From Serinicoccus chungangensis (GTDB taxonomy: Bacteria > Actinomycetota > Actinomycetes > Actinomycetales > Dermatophilaceae): a stretch of 64,000 bases of DNA. How positions within the stretch are numbered: position 1 is the first letter of the stretch; each line of letters opens with the position of its first letter. Below the pieces are notes generated by a model that saw only the letters and a program-made list of their open reading frames with translations, searched no databases and was not told where the DNA came from. A program made the position numbers and the translations under genes. The stretch spans positions 2,728,001-2,792,000 of the forward strand of contig NZ_CP040887.1 in assembly GCF_006337125.1 (NCBI RefSeq). Direction: 5' to 3'. This document shows, in pieces, positions 54,700 to 62,279 of the stretch.

Positions 54700-55716
54700 T
54701 CAGCCGCCGACGACCACCGTCTGGGCGGCGGAGGTCTCCTCGGCGAGCAGCGTCATACCGGGGTCGAGGTTGCGCTTGACCAGCGCCAACGCGATCGGCC
54801 CGTCCTCGGCGTGCCGCGCCACCGTGGTGAGCCGGCCGACGGCGCGGCCCCCCTCCAGGGGGGTGAGCTCGGTCCCCGCCTCCGGGATGACGTGACCCGA
54901 GCCGTCGAGGTGCAGGAACACGACCCGCCGGGGCGGGCGTCCGAGGTTCTTGACGCGGGCGACCGTCTCCTGGCCGCGGTAGCAGCCCTTGTGCAGGTGG
55001 ACGGCCGTGCGCAGCCAGTCCAGCTCGTGCGGGATCGTGCGGTGGTCGGTGTCCACGCCGGCCCGGGGCCGCCAGGCGGCCACCCGCAGCGCCTCCGCCG
55101 CCCAGGTGCCGGCCAGCGGACGGTCTCCCACCGCCGCGGCGAGCTCGGCGCGGGGCACGAGCAGCTCGCGCCAGGCGCGGTCGTGGCCGGGGTGGTCCGC
55201 CCCCTCGGGTCCGTAGCAGAAGGTGTCGCCGACGGGGCCCGGCCAGGGGTCCACCCAGGCGACCGGCTCGCCGTCGGCCGACTCGCGGGCGACCGGCTCG
55301 CCGAGGACGGCGTACGCCTCGCTGACGTCCGTGACCTCCACGCGCAGCATGAACCGCATCGAGTCCAGCCACCCGGCGACGGCCGGGGCCGCACCCGGCT
55401 CGGTGGTGATCCAGGTGGTGGTGCCGTCGTCGACCACGTGCAGGGCGTGCTCGACGTGCCCCTTGGGCGACAGCACGAGCGTCTCGACCGAGTGCCGGGC
55501 GGGCAGGTCGACCAGCTGCTGGGTGGTCAGCGAGTGCAGCCAGCTGAGCCGGTCCGCACCGGTGACGGTGACCACGCCGCGGTGCGAGAGGTCGACGACG
55601 GCCAGCCCCTCGGCGAGCAGCCGCTGCTCGCGGTGCGGGTTGCCGTAGTGCGCGGCGACCCCCGCGTCGACCCCGGTCCCCTCCACGGCACCGGGCCGCT
55701 CCAGCAGCACGCTCAT
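54700..55716 (-). CDS. ygfZ: Folate-binding YgfZ family protein
   Basis: The 338-residue GcvT-like protein has the signature KGCYRGQETVARVKNLG. The N-terminal folate-binding domain (LVDLPARHSVETLVLSPKGHVEH) and the C-terminal beta domain are present. YgfZ helps mature certain iron-sulfur proteins using tetrahydrofolate. It is not a glycine-cleavage gene, because the GcvT catalytic set is absent. Confidence 0.92.
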   Translation of the reverse strand: MSVLLERPGAVEGTGVDAGVAAHYGNPHREQRLLAEGLAVVDLSHRGVVTVTGADRLSWLHSLTTQQLVDLPARHSVETLVLSPKGHVEHALHVVDDGTTTWITTEPGAAPAVAGWLDSMRFMLRVEVTDVSEAYAVLGEPVARESADGEPVAWVDPWPGPVGDTFCYGPEGADHPGHDRAWRELLVPRAELAAAVGDRPLAGTWAAEALRVAAWRPRAGVDTDHRTIPHELDWLRTAVHLHKGCYRGQETVARVKNLGRPPRRVVFLHLDGSGHVIPEAGTELTPLEGGRAVGRLTTVARHAEDGPIALALVKRNLDPGMTLLAEETSAAQTVVVGG

Positions 55717-55809
55717 CGTCTCCTCCTCGCGTCCGGGCCGGTCATCACTCCCACGGTACGCGCCCGTCGTCACGGAGAACATGCAGGCTGCAGGCATACA
55801 ATCCCGGCC

Positions 55810-57042
55810 ATGCCGGCTCACGACACCTCCCGCCACCGCGAGGACCAGCCCACCCGCGACCGCGGCCCGCGCCACCCCGTGCGCGCCCTCGTCGTGGTGG
55901 TGGGCCTGGTGGCGCTCGTGGGCGTGCTCGCCCTCGGCGGCTACGCGTTCTACCTCCAGCGGACCGTGGAGGGCAACATCGAGCGGGAGAACCTCAACGC
56001 CGACGACAACTCGGTGGTGACGATCTCCCCGGACCGCGTCGGCTCCACGCAGCCCGGGGACGACGAGGCCGCCGCCGAGGACGACGGCTCGGTGGACCTC
56101 GACGGCGCCGTCGAGACCGACGGCGAGACCGGGGAGGAGCAGCTCGAGCAGGACGACGGCACCGCGCCGCTCGTCGGGGACGACGGCCAGCAGATCGAGG
56201 TGCCCCGCAGCGAGTTCGTCGCCACCAGCCCGGAGCGCCCGGCGGAGGCCGGCGAGGCCATGAACTTCCTCATCATCGGCTCGGACAGCCGCGACCTGTC
56301 GGTGGAGCGCGGCCGTTCGGACGTCATCGTCCTCATGCACATCAACGACGAGCGCGACCGGGTCGACCTCATCCACTTCCCGCGCGACCTCTTCGTGCCG
56401 ATCGCCGGCACCGGCGGCTCGTCCAAGATCAACGCGTCCTACTCCTACGGCGGGGCTCCCCTGCTCGTCCAGACCCTCCAGCCGCTCATCGACGTGCCGA
56501 TCGACCACGTCGTCATCGTCAACTTCGAGAGCTTCCGCGCGATGACCGACGCGATCGGCGGGGTCGACGTCAACGTCGCCGAGGCCTCCCCCGGCTTCCC
56601 CGAGGGCGTCATGCACATGGATGGCACCACCGGTCTGGAGTTCGTCCGCGAGCGCTACGCCCTGTCGCAGGGCGACATCTCCCGCGGGCAGCGCCAGCAG
56701 GCCTTCATCCAGGCGATCATGACCGAGGCGCTCTCCCGGGAGACGCTGACCAACCCGGCCCGGCTGGCCGCCTTCGTCGACGCCGCGACGACCAACCTCA
56801 CCGTGGACGCCGACCTGCAGGTGGGCGACATGCGGGACCTCGGGTTCGCCATGCGCGGGGTGCGCGGCGACGACATCTACTTCGAGACCGCACCGTGGAG
56901 CGGCATCGACATGCACCCGGTCGCCGGCTCCATCGTCCTCATGGCCGAGGAGCAGATGCAGGTCCTGTCCGACCACCTCAAGAACGACACGATGGAGGAC
57001 TACACCGACCCGGTGTCCCCGCGCACCGGCTTCGGCGGCTAG
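55810..57042 (+). CDS. LytR-CpsA-Psr (LCP) family ligase
   Basis: The 410-residue protein has a short cytoplasmic N-terminus, one membrane helix (residues 26-46), an acidic linker (60-115) and an LCP domain (FLIIGSDSRDLSVERGRSDV; HFPRDLFVPIAGTG; GGVDVNVAE; RYALSQGDISRGQRQQAFI). LCP enzymes attach glycopolymers to peptidoglycan outside the cell. The conserved Arg and Asp residues that bind the pyrophosphate are present. TACAAT ends 7 bp before the ATG, so the mRNA is probably leaderless. Confidence 0.92.
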   Translation: MPAHDTSRHREDQPTRDRGPRHPVRALVVVVGLVALVGVLALGGYAFYLQRTVEGNIERENLNADDNSVVTISPDRVGSTQPGDDEAAAEDDGSVDLDGAVETDGETGEEQLEQDDGTAPLVGDDGQQIEVPRSEFVATSPERPAEAGEAMNFLIIGSDSRDLSVERGRSDVIVLMHINDERDRVDLIHFPRDLFVPIAGTGGSSKINASYSYGGAPLLVQTLQPLIDVPIDHVVIVNFESFRAMTDAIGGVDVNVAEASPGFPEGVMHMDGTTGLEFVRERYALSQGDISRGQRQQAFIQAIMTEALSRETLTNPARLAAFVDAATTNLTVDADLQVGDMRDLGFAMRGVRGDDIYFETAPWSGIDMHPVAGSIVLMAEEQMQVLSDHLKNDTMEDYTDPVSPRTGFGG

Positions 57043-57058
57043 TCCCTACCATGGGCGG

Positions 57059-57553
57059 GTGCCCATCGAACTCGACCCCACCATGCACCCGGACAACGCC
57101 CCCCTCGCCTGGCTGCTCGGCACCTGGGCCGGCGCGGGCGTCGTCGGCTACCCCACGATGACGTCGCGCAACTTCGGCCAGGAGGTCGAGGTCACGCACG
57201 ACGGCCGCCCGTTCCTGCACTGGACCTCCCGGACCTGGCTGCTCGACGAGCAGGGCGACAAGGACGAGATCTTCGCCGTCGAGAGCGGCTACTGGCGCCC
57301 GCAGCCGGACGGCGAGGTCGAGCTGCTGCTCGCCCACCCGACCGGCGTCGTCGAGATGTACTACGGCAAGACCGGCCAGGCCAAGGTCGAGGTCGCCACC
57401 GACAGCATCGTGCGCAGCCCCAGCTCCCCGGAGTACGCCGCGGCGCAGCGGCTCTACGGCTACGTCAACAGCAACCTCATGTGGGTCATGGACATGGCCG
57501 CGCACGGGCACGAGATGCAGTCCTACATGTCGGCCGAGCTGCGGCGGGTCTGA
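57059..57553 (+). CDS. Nitrobindin-like heme-binding beta-barrel (FABP family)
   Basis: The 164-residue protein has the nitrobindin motif LLGTWAGAGVVGYP (GxWxGxG) and WTSRTWLLDEQG, VESGYWRPQPDGEVELLLAH. The C-terminal HGHEMQSYMSAELRRV contains the expected heme-ligand His. Nitrobindins bind ferric heme and are thought to isomerise peroxynitrite to nitrate. TACCAT lies 6 bp before the GTG start (leaderless). Confidence 0.88.
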   Translation: MPIELDPTMHPDNAPLAWLLGTWAGAGVVGYPTMTSRNFGQEVEVTHDGRPFLHWTSRTWLLDEQGDKDEIFAVESGYWRPQPDGEVELLLAHPTGVVEMYYGKTGQAKVEVATDSIVRSPSSPEYAAAQRLYGYVNSNLMWVMDMAAHGHEMQSYMSAELRRV

Positions 57554-57560
57554 GGCGCGC

Positions 57561-58364
57561 TCAGCCGGGGAAGGACGAGGGCACGAAGGCGAGGCCCACG
57601 AGGTAGGGCGTGACGCCCACGACGAGCACCGAGAGGATGCCCGTCACCAGCCGGGGACGCGGGTGCGCCAGCGTCGGCAGCCCCACCAGCACGGCCCGCA
57701 GGGCGTGGCTCACCGCCCCGGCCGCCACGCCGAGGAGCACCCAGGTCTCCCACGGCGCCCCGAGCGCCAGCGCCACGCCGAACGAGGCGGCCCCGCCCCC
57801 GGCCATGGCCAGCGCGAACAGCCACCCGCCCAGGGCGGGCCAGCGGACCGCCAGGTCCGTCACCGAGGACGCCGCGGACGCGGCGAGGGCCCCCAGGAGC
57901 AGGCCGATGCCCCCGGCGGTGTGGCTCGCCGGGACCATGAGGATCCCGCAGCCCACCAGGGCCAGCCCCAGCACCACCGCGCTGACCGACTGCACCACCC
58001 GGGGCCGGCCGTCCCGGCGCAGGATCTGGTGCAGGAAGGCGGTGATCATCGCGAGCGCCAGGGCCGCCGGGGCCCACTCCAGCCACGGCTCCTCCTGCCG
58101 GACGCCCACCGAGACCACCAGCGACACCCCGCCGATGAGCAGGACCGTGGCGGTGCCGCGCGGCGAGGGCAGGCCCAGGGTGCCCGACCAGCCCCAGGCG
58201 ATCACCACGGCGCACGCGCCCAGGGTCACGGCGAGCAGCCAGGGCGCGGCGGCCGCCGACACCGCCAGCAGGGCGGCCACGGCGCACGCCACCACCGCCA
58301 GGGCGCCCACCAGTCCTGGCGTCGGCGCGTCGGCGACCCGCGCGCTGGAGGTGGGGTGCGGCAT
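57561..58364 (-). CDS. Multi-pass membrane protein of unknown function
   Basis: The 267-residue protein has seven or eight hydrophobic helices (e.g. LVGALAVVACAVAALLAVSA; VVQSVSAVVLGLALVGCGIL; LVTGILSVLVVGVTPYLVG). I do not recognise the family; a similar protein often lies next to glnR in actinobacteria. The ATG at 58,364 has GGAGG only 1 bp away, so a GTG at 58,382 is an alternative start. It is divergent from glnR and convergent with the nitrobindin gene. Confidence 0.75.
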   Translation of the reverse strand: MPHPTSSARVADAPTPGLVGALAVVACAVAALLAVSAAAAPWLLAVTLGACAVVIAWGWSGTLGLPSPRGTATVLLIGGVSLVVSVGVRQEEPWLEWAPAALALAMITAFLHQILRRDGRPRVVQSVSAVVLGLALVGCGILMVPASHTAGGIGLLLGALAASAASSVTDLAVRWPALGGWLFALAMAGGGAASFGVALALGAPWETWVLLGVAAGAVSHALRAVLVGLPTLAHPRPRLVTGILSVLVVGVTPYLVGLAFVPSSFPG

Positions 58365-58429
58365 ACCTCCATCTTGCCGCACCCGTCCTGGTGGAGGCCG
58401 CAGGCGGGCCGACTCCTTATCCTGGGTCC

Positions 58430-59158
58430 GTGGCCGACCTGGTCCTGCTCACCCCGCGCCCCGCCGAGGACACCTCGGCGGCCCTCGTGCTGCCCGGCCT
58501 CGCGCTGCTGCCGCACCGGGTGACGGTCGTCGGCATGGACGTCGGCACCCTCGTGAGCCGCGGTGACCCCGACCTCGTCCTCGTGGACGCGACCGCCGAC
58601 CTGGTCCAGGCGCGTGGGGTGCTTCGCTCGCTGTCCGCCCTCGGTCTGGGGGTGCCGGTGCTCGCCGTCGTCGGCGAGGGCGCGCTGGCGGTGCTCGACG
58701 GCCAGTGGCCGATGGACGACCTGGTCACCGCCACCGCGAGCCCGGCGGAGCTGTCCGCGCGGCTGCGGCTGGCCCTGGGACGCGGCCCGCGGCAGGCCGG
58801 CCCGGCGCCGGACGCGGCCGACGGGGCGGGGGGCGCGGAGGAGCCCGAGACCATCCGGGTCGCCGACGTCGTCGTGGACGAGGCCAGCTGGACGGTGCGG
58901 GCGGGCGGCCGGGCGCTGGACCTGACCTTCAAGGAGTTCGAGCTGCTGCGCTACCTCGTGCAGCACCCGGGCCGGGTCGTGACCCGCGACATCCTGCTCC
59001 AGCAGGTCTGGGGCGGCGACTACTACGGCGGCACGCGGACCGTCGACGTCCACATCCGCCGCCTGCGCGCCAAGCTGGGCCCGGAGCGCGAGTCGCTCAT
59101 CGGCACCATCCGCGGCGTCGGCTACCGGTTCACCGGGGCGCGCGGGACCGAACGCTGA
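58430..59158 (+). CDS. glnR: Nitrogen regulator GlnR
   Basis: The 242-residue OmpR-like regulator begins VADLVLLTPRPAEDTSAAL. The receiver domain (LLPHRVTVVG ... DLVLVDATADLVQARGVLRSL) is atypical, as in known GlnR, which works without standard phosphorylation. The C-terminal winged helix (LDLTFKEFELLRYLVQHPGR ... GTRTVDVHIRRLRAKLGP) is near-identical in pattern to GlnR of Streptomyces. GlnR controls nitrogen assimilation, often including nitrate use. TATCCT (58,418-58,423) lies 6 bp before the GTG. It is followed by mshD, as in mycobacteria. Confidence 0.9.
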   Translation: MADLVLLTPRPAEDTSAALVLPGLALLPHRVTVVGMDVGTLVSRGDPDLVLVDATADLVQARGVLRSLSALGLGVPVLAVVGEGALAVLDGQWPMDDLVTATASPAELSARLRLALGRGPRQAGPAPDAADGAGGAEEPETIRVADVVVDEASWTVRAGGRALDLTFKEFELLRYLVQHPGRVVTRDILLQQVWGGDYYGGTRTVDVHIRRLRAKLGPERESLIGTIRGVGYRFTGARGTER

Positions 59159-59180
59159 TCTGCGTGCCACACTGACCCCC

Positions 59181-60152
59181 ATGCCTGGAGATCGCCCCCA
59201 GCCCGACATCGACGAGCTCCCCGCACTGCCCGGCCGCGTGTCCGGCGACGTGCTGGCCCTGGCCGTGCGGGCCGCGGGCCACGACGGGGTCAGACCGCTG
59301 TCCGAGCAGACCGTGCTGCAGGCGCGTCGGCTGCCGGAGAGCAGCGCCAGCCACGAGACCGGGGTGCACCTGGTGGTGCGGGACGGCGCGCAGGGGCCGG
59401 TCATCGGCTACGGCCACGTCGACACCAGCGACCCGGAGGCGCCGTCCGCCGAGCTCGTCGTCGACCCCGAGCACCGGCGCCGCGGGGTGGGTGGCGCCCT
59501 GCTCGACCACGTGCTGCGGCGCTGGCCGCAGGTGCGCCTGTGGAGCCACGGCGACCTGCAGGACGCGCGCACCCTCTACTCCTCCCGCGGGCTGCGCGTC
59601 GTGCGCGAGCTGTGGCAGATGGCCCGGCCGCTGGCCGGCGAGTGGGCCGACCTGCCCGAGCAGGTGGAGCTGCCCGAGGGCTTCACGGTGCGCGCCTACC
59701 GGGTCGGCGCCGACGACGAGGCGTGGCTCGCGGTCAACGCGCGGGCCTTCGCCGACCACGCCGAGCAGGGCCGCACCAGCCTGGCCGACCTCCAGGACCG
59801 TCAGCACGAGCCGTGGTTCGATCCCTCGGGCTTCCTCGTCGTGGAGGACACCACCGAGGTCGACCCCGACGGCCGCGCCCGGATGGCCGCCTTCCACTGG
59901 ACCAAGGTCGAGACCGACCACCCGGAGACGGGCGAGGTCTACGTCGTCGGGGTGGACCCCGACTACCAGGGGCGGGGGCTCGGGACCGCGGTGACGCTCC
60001 TGGGCCTGCAGCACCTGCGGGCCTGCGGCGTGCAGGACGCCACGCTCTACGTCGACGGGGACAACGCCCCGGCCATCGCGACCTACCAGCGCCTCGGCTT
60101 CGAGCGCTCCGCGGTCGACGTCATGTATGCCGCGGGGGACGCGGAGGCATGA
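59181..60152 (+). CDS. mshD: Mycothiol synthase MshD
   Basis: The 323-residue protein has two GNAT acetyltransferase domains: the first with ELVVDPEHRRRGVGGALLDHVL, the second with VYVVGVDPDYQGRGLGTAVT. The C-terminal ATYQRLGFERSAVDVMYA is typical. MshD acetylates Cys-GlcN-Ins to complete mycothiol. It overlaps the Nudix-phosphatase gene by 4 bp. Confidence 0.93.
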   Translation: MPGDRPQPDIDELPALPGRVSGDVLALAVRAAGHDGVRPLSEQTVLQARRLPESSASHETGVHLVVRDGAQGPVIGYGHVDTSDPEAPSAELVVDPEHRRRGVGGALLDHVLRRWPQVRLWSHGDLQDARTLYSSRGLRVVRELWQMARPLAGEWADLPEQVELPEGFTVRAYRVGADDEAWLAVNARAFADHAEQGRTSLADLQDRQHEPWFDPSGFLVVEDTTEVDPDGRARMAAFHWTKVETDHPETGEVYVVGVDPDYQGRGLGTAVTLLGLQHLRACGVQDATLYVDGDNAPAIATYQRLGFERSAVDVMYAAGDAEA

Positions 60153-61099
60153 GCGGACCCGGTCCGTCGGTGGTGCGCGCCGGCGGGGTGCTGCCGGTGC
60201 GCGTCCGCAAGGGAGGGCTGCAGGTCGCCCTCGTGCACCGGCCGCGCTACGACGACTGGTCCTGGCCCAAGGGCAAGCTGGAGCGCGGGGAGGACTACCC
60301 GGTCGCCGCCGTGCGCGAGACGTGGGAGGAGACCGGGCTGCGGGTGCGGCTGGGCGCCCCGTTGCCGGTCTCCCGCTACCGGTTGTCCAGCGGCGCCGAC
60401 AAGGTCGTGCACTACTGGGTCGGCGAGGTCGTCGGCGGCGAGGGCGCCCTGGAGCACGAGGTCGACGACGTGCGCTGGCTGTCGCCGACGCTCGCCCGCC
60501 GCCGGCTCAGCTACGCCAGGGACCGCGAGCAGCTGGCGGCCGTGCTGGACCTGCACGAGGCCGGCCGGCTCCCGACGTGGACCCTGCTCGTCGTGCGCCA
60601 CGCCCTGGCCGTGCCCCGCGGCGACTGGTCGGGCCCGGACCCGCGCCGACCCCTCACCGGACCCGGTCGGCGCCGCTCGGCGCACCGGCTCGCGGACCTG
60701 CTGACGGCATACGGACCGGAGCAGCTGCTCAGCAGCCCCTCGGCGCGCTGCGTCGACACCCTCGCGCCGTTCGCGCGGTCCGCCGGGCTGGAGGTCACCA
60801 CGAAGCGCGGGCTGTCGGAGGAGGGCTTCGAGAGCGACCCCACCAAGCTCGGCAAGCACCTCGGGCGGGTGCTCCAGGGGGGCGTCTCGACGGCGCTGTG
60901 CACCCACGGGCCGCTGCTGCCCGACCTCGTCGATGAGCTGCTCGGGCGGACCGCGCCGGGCATGGACCGGTCCGCGGTGCGCACGCTCCGGCACCTCAGG
61001 CAGACGACGATGGACAAGGGCGAGGTCCTGGCGTGCACGATGACCGGGAAGGGGAAAGGCGCCCAGGTGCTCGCGGCGGCGAGGTACCGGCCCCGCTGA
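60149..61099 (+). CDS. Nudix hydrolase-histidine phosphatase fusion (MutT1-like)
   Basis: The 316-residue protein has an N-terminal Nudix box (GKLERGEDYPVAAVRETWEE, residues about 45-67) and a C-terminal histidine phosphatase domain (LLVVRHALAVPRGDW with the RHA motif; SSPSARCVDTLAPF; ALCTHGPLLPDLVDEL). This is the MutT1 layout that cleans 8-oxo-dGTP and diadenosine polyphosphates in mycobacteria. The start overlaps mshD by 4 bp, so they are translated together. Confidence 0.92.
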   Translation: MSGPGPSVVRAGGVLPVRVRKGGLQVALVHRPRYDDWSWPKGKLERGEDYPVAAVRETWEETGLRVRLGAPLPVSRYRLSSGADKVVHYWVGEVVGGEGALEHEVDDVRWLSPTLARRRLSYARDREQLAAVLDLHEAGRLPTWTLLVVRHALAVPRGDWSGPDPRRPLTGPGRRRSAHRLADLLTAYGPEQLLSSPSARCVDTLAPFARSAGLEVTTKRGLSEEGFESDPTKLGKHLGRVLQGGVSTALCTHGPLLPDLVDELLGRTAPGMDRSAVRTLRHLRQTTMDKGEVLACTMTGKGKGAQVLAAARYRPR

Positions 61100-61144
61100 G
61101 CCCCGCGAGCTGACGGGGAGGATCGCGGCGGCACGGCGCCGGGC

Positions 61145-61225
61145 GCGCCGAGCGACTTCGTACCGAGGGGAGCGCCGAGCGACGGCATACCGAGGGGAGC
61201 GCCGAGCGACGGCATACCGAGGGGA
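61145..61225 (+). repeat. Array of three 27-bp tandem repeats (family C)
   Basis: Units at 61,145-61,171, 61,172-61,198 and 61,199-61,225. Units two and three are identical: GCGCCGAGCGACGGCATACC followed by GAGGGGA. Unit one has TTCGTACC in place of GGCATACC. They lie 45 bp after the stop of the Nudix-phosphatase gene, and units two and three carry the GGCATACC word. Confidence 0.85.
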
Positions 61226-61360
61226 GATTGTGTGCGTGCCGGGCCGGGAGCGCCTCTCGGCGCGTGGCCGCTCGAAGCGGCGTGTGTTGGAGCCCGGGGC
61301 TGCCGCGGCCCGGCACGCACCCGACAACGGTACGCCTCTGCCCGATGTTCCCCAAACCTG

Positions 61361-61460
61361 CACCGGACGCGCGCTCCAGACGCACCGAACTCGTCCTCGG
61401 TACGCACCGGACGCGCGCTCCAGACGCACCGAACTCGTCGTCGGTACGTACCGGACGCAC
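61361..61460 (+). repeat. 44-bp tandem repeat (family B, long form)
   Basis: Two units, 61,361-61,404 and 61,405-61,448, differ at one position. A partial third starts at 61,449. The unit begins CACCGGACGCGCGCTCCAGA, sharing the family B core. Confidence 0.8.
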
Positions 61461-61555
61461 GTCGCGGACCTCACCGGAGGACCACGAGGTATGCACGGTG
61501 CCTCGCGCACACGCCGACCCGCGCCCGCGGGCCAGCCACCTTCGCCGTACGTCCA

Positions 61556-61643
61556 GGACGCGTCCTGTGCGCTCCCAGGACGCGTCCTGTGCACTCCCAG
61601 TACGCGTCCGGTGCGTGCTGAACACACGTCCGGTGCAGAGGGG
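61556..61643 (-). repeat. 22-bp degenerate repeats (family B)
   Basis: Four units at 61,556, 61,578, 61,600 and 61,622. The first two differ by one base (GGACGCGTCCTGTGC...); the last two contain CGTCCGGTGC. On the minus strand the core is GCACCGGACG(C/T)G. Confidence 0.7.
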
Positions 61644-61649
61644 GGTGCG

Positions 61650-62279
61650 TCAGTGGAGGTCGCCGAGGCGCCACAGGCCGGCGCAGGCCGCGAGGTCGTC
61701 GGCGGTGTCGCGCAGCCGGGCGGCCCGGGTGACCTGCTCGGACGGGATGTCGTCGTCCCCCGGGTCGGCGAGGCCCACCGCCATGACGTGGCAGAAGGCG
61801 CTGGCGCGCTCCAGCGCCACCGCGAGGTCGCCGGTGAAGACCCCGCCGAGGATCTGCTCGGTGAGGCGGCGCAGGGCGTCCGGGTCGGGAGGCTCGGCGA
61901 CGCCGGCGATCGCGTGGTAGACCTCCGTGTGCCCGGACCCGGCGACGAACCGCCGCCCGACCTCCTCGGGCTGGCGCAGCACCCACTCGTGCAGGAGGTA
62001 GATCCGCCACAGCGCCCCGGGCAGGCTGCGGGCGGGGCGGTCCGACCACAACTGGGCGACCGTGGCCAGCCCCACCTCGCCGACCAGGCCGACGAGCCGG
62101 GAGGCCAGCTCGCTGTCGCTCGCCGACTCCGCGCGGCCCCGCCCGACGACGAGCTCGGCGCTGCGGTGGGCCGCCTCGGCGACCTCGAGCGGGTCGACCT
62201 GCTCGGAGGCGTCCTCGAGCCGGTCCGGCGGCCGCAGCGTGGGCCGGTGGAACTGCCGGCGCGGCGCGTCCTCGCTCAT
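61650..62279 (-). CDS. Conserved protein of unknown function
   Basis: The 209-residue protein (MSEDAPRRQFHRPTLRPPDR ...) is mostly helical (ELASRLVGLVGEVGLATVAQ; LWRIYLLHEWVLRQPEEVGR) and has no signal or membrane segment. Its start overlaps the treZ stop by 4 bp, so it is co-transcribed with trehalose genes. I do not recognise the family; similar proteins sit beside treZ in other actinobacteria, as far as I remember. Confidence 0.75.
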   Translation of the reverse strand: MSEDAPRRQFHRPTLRPPDRLEDASEQVDPLEVAEAAHRSAELVVGRGRAESASDSELASRLVGLVGEVGLATVAQLWSDRPARSLPGALWRIYLLHEWVLRQPEEVGRRFVAGSGHTEVYHAIAGVAEPPDPDALRRLTEQILGGVFTGDLAVALERASAFCHVMAVGLADPGDDDIPSEQVTRAARLRDTADDLAACAGLWRLGDLH

